Shown in pieces: positions 35,588 through 44,659 of a stretch of 64,000 bases of DNA. Source of the DNA: Scatolibacter rhodanostii (GTDB lineage Bacteria > Bacillota > Clostridia > Oscillospirales > Acutalibacteraceae); assembly GCF_900197595.1 (NCBI RefSeq), contig NZ_FZLO01000003.1:248001-312000 (forward strand), read 5' to 3'. The notes beneath the pieces are model-generated. The model was not told the DNA's origin and made no database searches. It saw nothing but the letters and a program-made list of their open reading frames with translations. How positions within the stretch are numbered: position 1 is the first letter of the stretch; each line of letters starts with the position of its first letter. The position numbers and the translations under genes are program-made.

Positions 35588-38500
35588 ATGAAAACATACC
35601 AAAAACCATCCAAGCTCATAGCGGCATTACTCTCATTAGTCATACTGCTGGGGACAACGCTGTACCTGCCAGAAACGCTAGTAGCAAGTGCAGCAAGCGA
35701 TGCAATCAATTATCTTTTTGACATCGGAGAAAACAATGTGATCATTGATCGGGGAACGAATCCCGGCACGTTGATGGTTACATACAATGGGAACTATGTA
35801 GCTGATAATATTCCGACAGAGGAGAACATAACTATCGCAGGAACTGTCACTGCCTCGGCACAATCTTCAAATCATCAAATCATCATACAGGGCGGTGTGA
35901 CGGCAGCTATTACGTTACAGAATCTTACTTTAGATCTCGCCCAATTTGAAAAAGCTGGTGCCTTTACAATCACAGGTGGATCAACAGTAAATCTTACCCT
36001 CAGTGGCGATAACACTCTCAAAAGTGGAAATCAATGCGCAGGGATACAAGTATCTAGTGGCAATACACTAAATATTATAGGAGACAAGGAGCAAACGCTT
36101 ATCGTCACAGGAGGAGAATTGGCGGCAGGTATTGGCGGCGGAGGATCACCAGATACAGCTAATGCAGGAAACATTAGTATATTCGGAGGAAATATAACGG
36201 TGAAGGGCGGAAAGCAAGCAGCCGGTATTGGCGGCGGCGGTTTATTCTATAGCAGAGGCGGCGATGGTGGTCATATTAAGATTGCAGGGGGCATTGTTCA
36301 TGCATCTGGCGGCACTATGGCCTCCAGCGGAGCCGGTATTGGTGGTGGAGTGGCTGCTGATGGCGGAATAATTGAAATTACAGGGGGTACCGTTCATGCT
36401 GTTGGCGGCACCGGTGGAGCTGGTATTGGCGGCGGAAGCAGTGATGGATGGGCTCGTTATGCCAGCGGTAACGGTGGTGTTATTACCATTAAAGGCGGCA
36501 TCGTTACGGCGACTGGCGGTAATGCTGCTGGAATAGGCGGCGGCGGAGGAACAAGTGAGGTTGCCAAAAATGGAAATGGAGGCACTATTTCTATCAGTGG
36601 CGGCATGATTACCGCCACTGCCGGCGTTGGTGCCAGTATTGGCATGGGCAGATTAAATACGCAAGAGGGAACTTCTGTCACCATCACCGGAGGAAGTATC
36701 AATGTTACCAGTATAAATCCTCTGCCTACCGATGGCAGCGAGGCCGTCAGCCTAAACACACTAACAGTTGGCAATCCTGGTGTTGGAGATAGCGTAACCA
36801 TTGCAGATATAAAACTTGACGGCACTCCCTCCGATTATGGACTTACGGACACGACCACGGTCAATGGGAGCAAACTATATCTCTGGCTTCCTCAAAACAG
36901 CAGCCCAACCGCCTCTGTTTCACTGAATGCGGGTGGTAAGTTCTACACAAACACATGGGCAAGAATAGGAGCGACAGAAACACAAACGCTTTTGCGGAAC
37001 GAGGATATCCAATCCCCCTTGATTAGCAGGAATCCCATAAGTGCCAGCTATGTCTATAAGGCTGGTGCAGAGCCTCTTGTGGTAGCAGCTGCCTTCTTAA
37101 GCCCTGGCAGTGGACCTGCCAATGGAGATGTGCTCTCTTATCAGTGGTACAAAAACAGTACAAACAGCAACAGCGGCGGACAAGAAATAAGCGGAGCAAC
37201 CGGTGCAACCTATACTCCGTCTACAGACACTTTAGGCACTTTTTATTACTACTGTGTCGTAACAAATACCAATAGGAGCATTGCCGGTCTGCAGACTGCC
37301 CAGACGATCAGCAGTGTGGCGGCAATCACAGTAGACAAGGGAACTCCGGATTACGCAGTGCCAACAGACTTGACAGCTGTCTACGGCGACACACTTGCAA
37401 GCGTAGCACTGCCCACAGGATTTACGTGGGAAAATACCGGAACCGTGGGTAACGCAGGTACTCAAGTTCACAAAGCAACGTTTACTCCAGTTGATACAAC
37501 AAATTATAATATTGTGAGCGGCATTGATGTGAATGTAACGGTAAATCCAAAAGTTATTACTGTCACGCCAGATTCCGGCAAGTGGAAATATTTTGGTCAA
37601 TCTGATCCTGAGCTGAGCTTCAGTTTTAGTACAATAGGCTATGTGGCGGGAGAGACTCCGTTTTTCACAGGCAGGGTGGCACGTGCAGATGGCGAGACTG
37701 TGGACTCCTATGCCATCGAGCAGAACAACCTTACCCTTGCCGACAACGGTGCGTTCTTAGCCGGCAACTATACCCTTTCCTTCACATCAGGCGTGACCTT
37801 TGAAATCCGCTCATACCAACCGACTGCTACGGCTGTATTATCAGCCACAGAGAGCTATAACGGTTGGAGTGCAGGAAGCATCACTCTTACAGCCCCAAAT
37901 GGTTTTGAAATCAGCAGTTCACAGGGAGGCCCATGGACAGCTTCCATTCCGGTAAACAGTGACGAGGGTTCCGACAAGATGGCCACCTACTATTTAAAAA
38001 ATGTGGGTGAAGGACTTGAAAAGGATGCAATATCAGAAGTAAAAATGATGACATACAAGGTAGACCAAACTCCGCCTGTCATTACAAACATCACGTTCGA
38101 GAAAATCAATGATGGTGCCTTTGCCAGATTTATAAACTTCATTACATTTAATGCGTTCTTCAAAGAGGGATTCGTCACCACTATCAAAGCTGAAGATGCT
38201 TTGTCCGGCGTGGCATCTATTTCTTACAGTATAAACGGCGAAGATTACACCACAATCTCCACCGATACCGACAGCATTAGCTTTACGGTCAATACCGATT
38301 CGAAAGGAACTATCACAGCTTATGCCTCCGACAAAGTAGGAAATGATTCAGCTATTTTAGAATCAGGAGGTGTAATCAATGAAGCCAATGAGTCTGAAAT
38401 CGCTGCAACGAACGAATCTGATTTTTCTGGCTGGTTAAATGAGAATAACGACTTAGCAATTGCAGTGGAGGATACAGATTCAGGTATCTACAAAATCACC

Positions 38501-39583
38501 TATAGTATAAATGATGCCGATACTGTCACTGTGTTTGAGGTAGATGACACGGTGCTCTCTCCCCTCACCACAGAGCAAACCTTTGCTATTTCAATCACCG
38601 CTGAAGGGCAATATAACGCGGTTATTACCGTAGAGGATAATTCTGGAAATATTGCGAATAAAATTATACCAATCAAGATGGATAAAACTGCACCCACAAT
38701 TACACTTTCAGGAGGCGATGTCCAGTGGGTGGTGGTTGGCAGAGACTTTGTCACCCCTAACGCATTAGTGGTCGATAATCTATCCGACGTAAGTGGTGAT
38801 ATCATAGTCAATAACACTGTCGATACCTCAAAAATCGGAATCTACATTGTCTCGTACACCGTCGCAGATAATGCCGCAAACTCTGCTACGGCTATCTTGA
38901 CTGTCAATGTGATTGAGGCCGACAAGGATTCTCTGAGAGAATATATTGATACTGTTCAGCAAATGTTTGATGATATAAAACCTGAAAACGTCGGACAGGG
39001 GAACGAACAATATCCGCAGAACGTAGTGGATGAACTACAAACCGCCATAGCAGACGCTGAAACAATTTACAGTGCTGAAAATTCTACCGAGGGTGAGATT
39101 GCACAAGCAATTGAGGAGTTGCAAACCGCTGTCGGCAAATTTGAGGACAGCAAAATTAAAGTAGATTTTTCTGCGCTAGACACTGCGATTGCAAAAGCTG
39201 AAAACATGAACAAAGACAATTATACGGACGATAGTTGGAACGCTCTGCAAACAGCATTAACGGCAAGCAAGAGTATCCGTGCACAGACGAATCTCACCCA
39301 GAGCGAGGCTAACTCGGCGGCGGATTCGATATTAACAGCTATAGATGAACTAAAAGAAAAACCCCCTGTCCCCACACCTACACCAACGCCCGCCCTTACT
39401 CCAACTCCAACTTCTACTCCAACTTCTACTCCAATCCCTACAGCTACCCCTTCTTCTCCAGTCAATAACCCTCAAACCGGAGACAGAAGTAATATCTTGA
39501 CCATCCTCGCGGTTATGGTCGTATCATTCGTCGCAGTGTTATTACTGCTAATAGGTAAAAAACGCAGAAAAACCACCAAATAG
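35588..39583 (+). CDS. Giant wall-anchored surface protein with glycine-rich beta-helix and Ig-like domains
   Basis: This is a 1331-residue secreted protein. The ATG at 35588 has GGAGG seven bases upstream; the ATG at 35582 is too close to it. In order it has: a signal peptide (about 1-38, ending ASAAS); a right-handed parallel beta-helix-like region rich in GIGGGG repeats (about 60-380); a bacterial Ig-like region with SYQWYKNS (about 470-570); MBG/YDG-like domains (about 575-740); and further Ig/cadherin-like domains (about 800-1110). Two FIVAR-like helical repeats (about 1115-1250), a Pro-Thr linker, NPQTGD, a membrane helix and a Lys/Arg tail complete it. The end is a sortase anchor. It probably binds host or plant glycans, or acts as an adhesin. 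It may be controlled by the upstream two-component pair. Confidence 0.9.
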   Translation: MKTYQKPSKLIAALLSLVILLGTTLYLPETLVASAASDAINYLFDIGENNVIIDRGTNPGTLMVTYNGNYVADNIPTEENITIAGTVTASAQSSNHQIIIQGGVTAAITLQNLTLDLAQFEKAGAFTITGGSTVNLTLSGDNTLKSGNQCAGIQVSSGNTLNIIGDKEQTLIVTGGELAAGIGGGGSPDTANAGNISIFGGNITVKGGKQAAGIGGGGLFYSRGGDGGHIKIAGGIVHASGGTMASSGAGIGGGVAADGGIIEITGGTVHAVGGTGGAGIGGGSSDGWARYASGNGGVITIKGGIVTATGGNAAGIGGGGGTSEVAKNGNGGTISISGGMITATAGVGASIGMGRLNTQEGTSVTITGGSINVTSINPLPTDGSEAVSLNTLTVGNPGVGDSVTIADIKLDGTPSDYGLTDTTTVNGSKLYLWLPQNSSPTASVSLNAGGKFYTNTWARIGATETQTLLRNEDIQSPLISRNPISASYVYKAGAEPLVVAAAFLSPGSGPANGDVLSYQWYKNSTNSNSGGQEISGATGATYTPSTDTLGTFYYYCVVTNTNRSIAGLQTAQTISSVAAITVDKGTPDYAVPTDLTAVYGDTLASVALPTGFTWENTGTVGNAGTQVHKATFTPVDTTNYNIVSGIDVNVTVNPKVITVTPDSGKWKYFGQSDPELSFSFSTIGYVAGETPFFTGRVARADGETVDSYAIEQNNLTLADNGAFLAGNYTLSFTSGVTFEIRSYQPTATAVLSATESYNGWSAGSITLTAPNGFEISSSQGGPWTASIPVNSDEGSDKMATYYLKNVGEGLEKDAISEVKMMTYKVDQTPPVITNITFEKINDGAFARFINFITFNAFFKEGFVTTIKAEDALSGVASISYSINGEDYTTISTDTDSISFTVNTDSKGTITAYASDKVGNDSAILESGGVINEANESEIAATNESDFSGWLNENNDLAIAVEDTDSGIYKITYSINDADTVTVFEVDDTVLSPLTTEQTFAISITAEGQYNAVITVEDNSGNIANKIIPIKMDKTAPTITLSGGDVQWVVVGRDFVTPNALVVDNLSDVSGDIIVNNTVDTSKIGIYIVSYTVADNAANSATAILTVNVIEADKDSLREYIDTVQQMFDDIKPENVGQGNEQYPQNVVDELQTAIADAETIYSAENSTEGEIAQAIEELQTAVGKFEDSKIKVDFSALDTAIAKAENMNKDNYTDDSWNALQTALTASKSIRAQTNLTQSEANSAADSILTAIDELKEKPPVPTPTPTPALTPTPTSTPTSTPIPTATPSSPVNNPQTGDRSNILTILAVMVVSFVAVLLLLIGKKRRKTTK

Positions 39584-39620
39584 ACCCGATAAATTTTCAA
39601 AACAATATAAACCTTCCAAT

Positions 39621-39660
39621 AAAAGTGCCAATCGGATACAAAACCGACTGGCACTTTTCA
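39621..39660 (+). terminator. Terminator of the surface protein gene
   Basis: Arms beginning AAAAGTGCCA (39621) and ending TGGCACTTTT pair over about 15 bp with one mismatch, about 40 bp after the stop codon. Confidence 0.85.
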
Positions 39661-39799
39661 TCTATAACGATTGCAATAACTGGCCTAGTCAACCTAGTCT
39701 TCTCTACTACGCACACACTGCAGAAAAGTTTTTTGACAAAGATTGGAGACAGATGCTTAATAAAAAATGATTGAGCCAACTTGCTTTACTATGGAATAG

Positions 39800-39827
39800 T
39801 TGAATTCCTCTATTATTTTGCTATAAT
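39800..39827 (+). promoter_or_regulatory. Promoter upstream of the LUD-domain gene
   Basis: TTGAAT (39800-39805) and TATAAT (39822-39827) are 16 bases apart, 160 bp before the LUD gene. The rest of the gap 39661-39987 shows no other feature that I can support. Confidence 0.6.
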
Positions 39828-39987
39828 AAACTTAATAGTAAAAGGCTAGGTGGCGCAAAAAAGCATGATAAGAGAATAAACTCAAAATTTTGTGCTTTAT
39901 GACGGTTAGCAAACAACACCCTGCCGCGCTTCAATATGATCAACAATTATAATAAGAGTAATAGTAGTAAAGTAGGAGATTACATTT

Positions 39988-40581
39988 ATGGAATATATGC
40001 AGATCAGGCAAAACTTTGAACGGCACGGATTTGGAACGCAGCTTTTTTCAACTAAGGAAGAAGCTTGCTGCTATCTGACCGATATTTTACAAAATCAGTC
40101 CATTGGATTTGGTGGAAGTGAAACGTTAAGAGAAATAGGGCTATTTGAAGCTTTGCAACAGAAAAATGCTGTCATCTGGCACAATAAAGTTCCTGGCATG
40201 GCAGTACGAAAGCTTGCAAATTGTGCGAACACTTATATCACTAGTGCAAATGCAATAACAGAAACAGGAGAGATTGTGAATATAGATGGAACCGGAAATC
40301 GTGTTGCCATGACTGCCTTTGGTCCCCAATCCTGCTACTACATTATAGGACGAAATAAAATAACAACTGATATCAGCGCAGCCTACTCGCGGTGTAAAAA
40401 TATAGCGGCTCCGTTAAATGCTAGACGGCTAGGTGTCAAAACTCCCTGTGCCGTCAAAGGCGACAAATGCTATAATTGTAACAGCCCTGAGCGAATCTGT
40501 CGTATCATTTCAGTTATTGAGCGAGCGCCACTAGGCATGAAGTGTGAAATTATCTTTGTCGATCAAGATTTAGGTTTTTAA
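39988..40581 (+). CDS. LUD-domain (LutC/YkgG-like) protein
   Basis: The protein has 197 residues with the LUD fold: SIGFGGSETLREIGLF near residues 36-51, ANAITETGEIVNIDGTGNRV (about 89-108) and FGPQSCYYIIGRNKI. LUD proteins bind a substrate or nucleotide in lactate-oxidation complexes (LutABC), but stand-alone members like this one, with a Cys-rich tail (CAVKGDKCYNC), are common in Clostridia with unknown function. No LutA or LutB gene is nearby. AGGAG site; promoter at 39800. Confidence 0.85.
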   Translation: MEYMQIRQNFERHGFGTQLFSTKEEACCYLTDILQNQSIGFGGSETLREIGLFEALQQKNAVIWHNKVPGMAVRKLANCANTYITSANAITETGEIVNIDGTGNRVAMTAFGPQSCYYIIGRNKITTDISAAYSRCKNIAAPLNARRLGVKTPCAVKGDKCYNCNSPERICRIISVIERAPLGMKCEIIFVDQDLGF

Positions 40582-40618
40582 TCTAAATTATTCAGCTTAT
40601 AAAGAGAGATAATAAAAA

Positions 40619-41200
40619 ATGGAAAAAGCAAGGGAATATTTATTTGACAAGACAAGGCCTGTAGGGGCGTATAGTTCTGTTCATTATGATAAAAGCACGC
40701 GATTTGATAAAGCAAAAGAGCAGGCAAATTTAATTACCTGTAGCACACAAAAAATTATTGATTACACAAATGAGTTCTTGCAATTACTCGGGATGCAGCC
40801 TGTCCTTTCCCCAAAAGTTGAGAGGCAACTTTTCAATACAGATTTATACACGGCTATCAAAGATTTGAATGGTCTTAAGGATAAGCGTGATATTGTTTGG
40901 ATGAAATTTACAACAGATGGTTTTTTAGGAGCTGTTGCCACTAGCGATGACATTAACTTTCAGATGCCCAATGACTTATCAGACTATAACAAAAAAACGG
41001 CTGAGGATAAATGGAGATACAATACCTCCGGGATAATCATTCATCATTTAAAGAAGAAGTGGGATGAAAGTTTTGCGTTAGTGTTTCCGCTGCAAAATAT
41101 TCCCACCGGTTTAAAAAGAGGAGATATCGAAAGAGGAATTGGAAATTATCTAATAAAAAACAAGGTTCCCATTCTAGACTTCTTTTCGCATAGATATTAG
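40619..41200 (+). CDS. Conserved protein of unknown function
   Basis: A 193-residue soluble protein that I do not recognise. It has no signal peptide or membrane helix. It is mixed alpha/beta, with the notable stretches GIIIHHLKKKW and a C-terminal NKVPILDFFSHRY. The ATG has AGAGAGATAA upstream and starts 37 bp after the LUD gene, so the two may be co-transcribed. No catalytic motif could be assigned. Confidence 0.6.
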   Translation: MEKAREYLFDKTRPVGAYSSVHYDKSTRFDKAKEQANLITCSTQKIIDYTNEFLQLLGMQPVLSPKVERQLFNTDLYTAIKDLNGLKDKRDIVWMKFTTDGFLGAVATSDDINFQMPNDLSDYNKKTAEDKWRYNTSGIIIHHLKKKWDESFALVFPLQNIPTGLKRGDIERGIGNYLIKNKVPILDFFSHRY

Positions 41201-41299
41201 TTGAGTCTGCAAATTCAGATTATATCTATGTTTTGTGAATTCATTCTGTCATTACCAGTGTGCTTAAATTTTGGTACACTATAAGGGAGAACATTTCAG

Positions 41300-42130
41300 A
41301 TGATTAAAGTATATGCAACAGATCATGATACGAATGTGAAGGAATATATAAGTGATGAGATGTATGCGCGGCAAAAATCTAGCCGACATTTTTGTGTACC
41401 CGTTCATCATAACGCCTACTTTCTAGCCTTTTATTGGTGTGATATTAGAAACACACAAAATATTGATGAACGTGTTTCCATTTTTTGCGGAGAAAAAGAT
41501 ATCTTATTTCTGACAAAAAGCCTAACCTGTCAAGCACTCGCAAATTCTTTATGTAGAGAAGAGCCTACCTTTCATATTCTCTATAAATTTTTAAGTGAGC
41601 TGACAGCCCAAGATATTGATATCTTGCAACGTTTGGAATTTGACATTAACGAATTTGAAGACGGAATTATAACGGCCAAAAAACCTATTAAGAAAGCCAG
41701 CACACGTATCATCTTGTTTCGCCGCTCATTATTGAAAATGAAGCGCTATTATGAGCAACTATCTTATGTGATAGACATTCTTACTGACAATGAAAACGGA
41801 GCTATACCTGAAACATTGTTAAAGCAATTACTTTCTTTAGGCCGTCGTATAGACCGACTGACCGAATCGATAGAACATTTACGTGAATATGTTACACAGG
41901 TAAGAGAGGCTTACCAATCTCAAATAGATATTGAGCAGAATCAGATCATGAAAATATTCACCGTACTTACAGCTATTTTTCTTCCGTTAACTTTAATTGT
42001 CGGTTGGTATGGAATGAATTTTAACATACCTGAATATGGATGGCGTTTTGGGTACTTATATGTTACGGTTTTAAGCATCACCGTTTGCATTATATTGTTC
42101 TTCCTCTTTAAGAAAAAGAAATGGTTTTAA
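41300..42130 (+). CDS. CorA-family divalent metal transporter
   Basis: This 276-residue protein has a long alpha-helical cytoplasmic part (about 80-210) and two C-terminal membrane helices. The signature YGMNFN lies in the loop between them (GWYGMNFNIPEYGW), the selectivity motif of CorA channels for Mg2+ and related ions. A Lys-rich tail ends the protein. It works as a homopentamer. The N-terminal domain is shorter than in E. coli CorA, as is common in Bacillota. GGGAGAA site before the ATG. Confidence 0.93.
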   Translation: MIKVYATDHDTNVKEYISDEMYARQKSSRHFCVPVHHNAYFLAFYWCDIRNTQNIDERVSIFCGEKDILFLTKSLTCQALANSLCREEPTFHILYKFLSELTAQDIDILQRLEFDINEFEDGIITAKKPIKKASTRIILFRRSLLKMKRYYEQLSYVIDILTDNENGAIPETLLKQLLSLGRRIDRLTESIEHLREYVTQVREAYQSQIDIEQNQIMKIFTVLTAIFLPLTLIVGWYGMNFNIPEYGWRFGYLYVTVLSITVCIILFFLFKKKKWF

Positions 42131-42277
42131 GTTTTGCGTCGTAACGTAGTGATAGTGGTAGCCTTATGCTTTAAATGAGGTAAATCCCCTTCAAAACCAC
42201 ATACTTTTCCCTACTTCTAGCCCATGGATACTTTTAAATCCGACACTAATAACTAGGGATGGCAATTACTATATTGG

Positions 42278-42365
42278 CCCGTTGTGTCATACGGTAAAGT
42301 TGGACATAAAAAATATACTGCAGGATATATACATAATGCGAAAGTAAACAAAGAGAGTCCCGTAT
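42278..42365 (+). pseudogene. Relic of the 3' end of a C39/repeat-protein-like gene
   Basis: A short frame reading SYGKVGHKK...YIHNAKVNKESP resembles the last residues of the giant C39 protein (FPGHSNLKRFAYNDEVNKREYD) that ends at 54533. The downstream spacing, ribosome site and following double zinc-ribbon gene are also alike. It appears to be the decayed tail of a related gene. The rest of 42131-42277 shows nothing that I can support. Confidence 0.45.
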
Positions 42366-42392
42366 CCATCAATTTGTTGTTGGGAGGAAATA

Positions 42393-42974
42393 ATGTCACG
42401 CAATAAATGCCCTCATTGCCATCGAAAAATCAGTTTTTTTAGAAAATTAGTATTAATGGACGGTCATCATGGACACCCATGCCCCCATTGCCAACAAAAA
42501 ATGATTTTGAAAAATTCCGGTTATAAATCTGACACACTTATTATGTTTTTAATGGCTTTATCTGCTATTATAATAAGCCAAACTGAAGTAGTTTTCCTTT
42601 TTCCAATTGTTGTTCTTTTACTTGAGCTTGCTAACTTATGTTTCCTAAAAATAATCCCATATATGGCAGATGAAGGCATATCTCATAACAAATGTCCTCA
42701 CTGTCAAGGCAAGATTTCTTATTTGAGAAAAACACTATTGATGCATATCTATTATGGTCATAAATGCCCTCACTGCCAACAAAAAATTAAATTAAGAGCT
42801 CCAGATGACAAAACTGGACTTCTTGTATTTTTAATAGTTGTTTCATTAGTTGAATTTCTTGGCTATGATGTGTTTCTTCGATATTTGCCTATCCCTCTTT
42901 TACTCTTGGTTCTTATCTTAGGAAATTTCACAAAAATCATTCCCTATACTTATGATAGCGACGAAGAACTTTAA
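42393..42974 (+). CDS. Double CxxC-X20-CxxC zinc-ribbon membrane protein, copy 1
   Basis: A 193-residue protein made of two similar halves. Each half begins with CPHC, 20 residues, CPHC (residues 6-33 and about 102-129), a pattern like the cxxc_20_cxxc family. Each is followed by a hydrophobic pair of membrane helices (about 48-90 and 145-185). The end KIIPYTYDSDEEL is identical in the paralogue at 54554, which has the same length. Ribosome site GGGAGG. Its neighbour upstream is a relic of the C39-type gene. A membrane-bound zinc protein acting as partner or immunity factor for the C39-type protein is a hypothesis. Confidence 0.82.
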   Translation: MSRNKCPHCHRKISFFRKLVLMDGHHGHPCPHCQQKMILKNSGYKSDTLIMFLMALSAIIISQTEVVFLFPIVVLLLELANLCFLKIIPYMADEGISHNKCPHCQGKISYLRKTLLMHIYYGHKCPHCQQKIKLRAPDDKTGLLVFLIVVSLVEFLGYDVFLRYLPIPLLLLVLILGNFTKIIPYTYDSDEEL

Positions 42975-43055
42975 CGCAAAATAGATGATTTAACCAAAGC
43001 ACAGCCTCTTTTCTAGTTTATAATAAATTTTCAAATCGTTTTGCTTGAAAGCTAG

Positions 43056-43232
43056 GCGGTTATAGATGCGATCTTCTTTGGAAATGCTGAACCAAAAGAA
43101 AAAAAACTTAAAGTAATTAAGGTAAAACCTGAACTTACACAAAAGTATTTCTCTGATAGAAGTCAAGAAGAAATCGACACTATTATGGAAAAAGCTTTGG
43201 CTTTGTATTTTGGAGGTCAGCATGAAAATTAG
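43056..43232 (+). pseudogene. 5'-truncated accessory-element gene fragment
   Basis: An open frame of 58 codons without a start follows a stop at 43053: AVIDAIFFGNAEPKEKK...MEKALALYFGGQHEN. It overlaps the start of the next gene by 11 bp, as genes in an operon do. I cannot name the family. It looks like the preserved 3' end of a mobile-element gene whose 5' part was lost at the junction with the zinc-ribbon gene. Confidence 0.5.
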
Positions 43233-43458
43233 AAATGTAAAGATTTGTTTGAGTGAGGATATTGATTCCCCTATAAAAGCTACTGCAGATATTTATATCA
43301 AAGACGGTTTTAGGCTTTATGATGTGAGGATTGTAGCGAATCTCAACCATGGTATTGAGAACTTTGTTATAATGAAGATAATAAATTTTACAGGAAAAGA
43401 GGGGGATTTATGGACGAAAAAAAGAAAAAAATGGAGCGTTCTCTGCCAAGGTTTTTGA
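43222..43458 (+). pseudogene. SpoVG-like protein, probably C-terminally damaged
   Basis: Seventy-eight residues from the ATG at 43222 (GGAGG upstream). The first 45 residues (MKIRNVKICLSEDIDSPIKA...LYDVRIV) resemble SpoVG-family RNA/DNA-binding proteins found in mobile elements. The rest does not match, lacks the usual GLFVAMP-type stretch and overlaps the next gene by 49 bp. A frameshift or truncation near 43350 is likely. Confidence 0.5.
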
Positions 43459-43625
43459 AAGATGATATAGAAGCTTTGTTAAAAGGAATCGAAAATAATT
43501 CCTCTGTTTTAGATTGCCTATATAATGAAGTACAGGGTTCTATTAACTTGGCTTTCTATGGGAATGAAATAACCAAAGAACAAGCAGACTATCTGCGTGA
43601 AGAATATTTAGGTTGGGAGGTGTGA
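43410..43625 (+). CDS. Small helical protein upstream of the HipA-like gene
   Basis: The protein has 71 residues, highly charged at the start (DEKKKKMERSL) and helical. NNSSVLDCLYNEVQGSINLAFYGNEITKEQADYLREEYL is the conserved-looking core. GAGGGGG lies ahead of the ATG. It ends 3 bp before the HipA-like pseudogene, with GGGAGG inside its last codons. I recall small proteins of this kind preceding HipA-like kinases in Clostridia mobile elements; whether it is an antitoxin is not known. Confidence 0.65.
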   Translation: MDEKKKKMERSLPRFLKDDIEALLKGIENNSSVLDCLYNEVQGSINLAFYGNEITKEQADYLREEYLGWEV

Positions 43626-43628
43626 AAA

Positions 43629-44535
43629 ATGAGTGTGGATTTTACAAATTGCCAGGTAAATAAGTTTAAATTATTTGGCGGAGCAAACGGGAATAAAATC
43701 AGCATTAACTATCAAGGGCAAGATTATATGCTGAAATTTCCTCCAAAAGCCAAACCCAGGGCTGTTACAAGTTATATCAATAGTTGCATAAGTGAGCATA
43801 TTGCTTGTCAAATTTTCAAAAGCCTTGGTATGGACACACAAGAAACTATTTTGGGCACATATAAGGATAAGATTGTAGTGGCTTGCAAAGATTTTACTGG
43901 CGGAGGATTTGAACTCAAGGAGTTTGCTCAACTCAAGAATGCCATCATTGTTAGTGAACAGAACAGAATGGCTATGGAACTGAGCTTTCTGATATTCTTA
44001 ATACCATTCAGAAACAGCAGATTCTATCACCGATTGAGCTAGAGAATTTCTTCTGGAATATGTTTATCGGAGATGCTCTGCTGGGGAACTTTGATCGGCA
44101 TAATGGTAATTGGGGATTCCTTATTAACCAAAAGTTAGGAATCGTGAAGCCGCTCCCGTATTTGATTGTGGTTCGTGTCTATATCCTCAAATTGAAGAAA
44201 ACCGCATGAAAATGGTTTTAAATGATAGAAAAGAAATTGACGAGAGGATATATGTTTATCCAACTTCAGCAATTAAGCATAAGGGGAAGAAAATAAACTA
44301 TGCTGATTTTTTGCAGGAAAATGAAAATCAAGCTTGCTTAGGAGCTCTGAAAAATGTTGGAAGTAAAATAAATTTTGCTCAAATCAATTCTATTATTGAT
44401 ACCACTCCTTATCTATCTGACACCCACAAATTATTCCTTAAGACCATAATGAAAGAACGAAAAGCAAAGATAATTGATAAAACCTTTAGAGCTGAATTTT
44501 TCAAAGCTAAACATGAATCCTGTCAGTTTTCATGA
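43629..44535 (+). pseudogene. HipA-like kinase with two frameshifts
   Basis: Three frames joined give a HipA-fold Ser/Thr kinase-like protein of about 300 residues. The first frame (43629-43985) has the N-terminal lobe (LKFPPKAKPRAVTSYINSCISEHIACQIF). A shift near 43985-43995 leads to FFWNMFIGDALLGNFDRHNGNWGFLI, which holds the catalytic DRHNGNW. A second shift near 44145 leads to PVFDCGSCLYP (metal-binding Asp) and the C-terminal helices to 44535. The separate pieces cannot give an active enzyme. HipA kinases are toxins that phosphorylate translation factors. The gene is one of several decayed genes in the island. Confidence 0.8.
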
Positions 44536-44589
44536 AAAGCCAAAGAGAACTGACTATGAAAGATAGGATGTAAAAATTGTTTTGAAAAC

Positions 44590-44626
44590 CGTTTGTATGA
44601 GATATTCACTCATACAAACGACTTTT
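44590..44626 (+). terminator. Terminator after the HipA-like pseudogene
   Basis: Perfect 12-bp arms (44590-44601 and 44609-44620) with a seven-base loop, followed by ACTTTTCC. Confidence 0.75.
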
Positions 44627-44659
44627 CCATATCTAAATTAAAATAAAGGAGGTAAAAAA

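Noticed and set aside
39597-39779. A 60-codon open frame on the minus strand running through the terminator at 39621-39660.
   Set aside because: It has no ribosome site, no homology and crosses a strong hairpin; it is a chance frame.
39988-40581. Naming the LUD-domain protein lutC.
   Set aside because: No lutA/lutB neighbours exist and the Cys-rich tail is unlike LutC, so the gene symbol is not justified.
43210-43458. Annotating this as an intact SpoVG.
   Set aside because: Only the first 45 residues fit the family; the remainder overlaps the next gene and lacks the conserved central motif.
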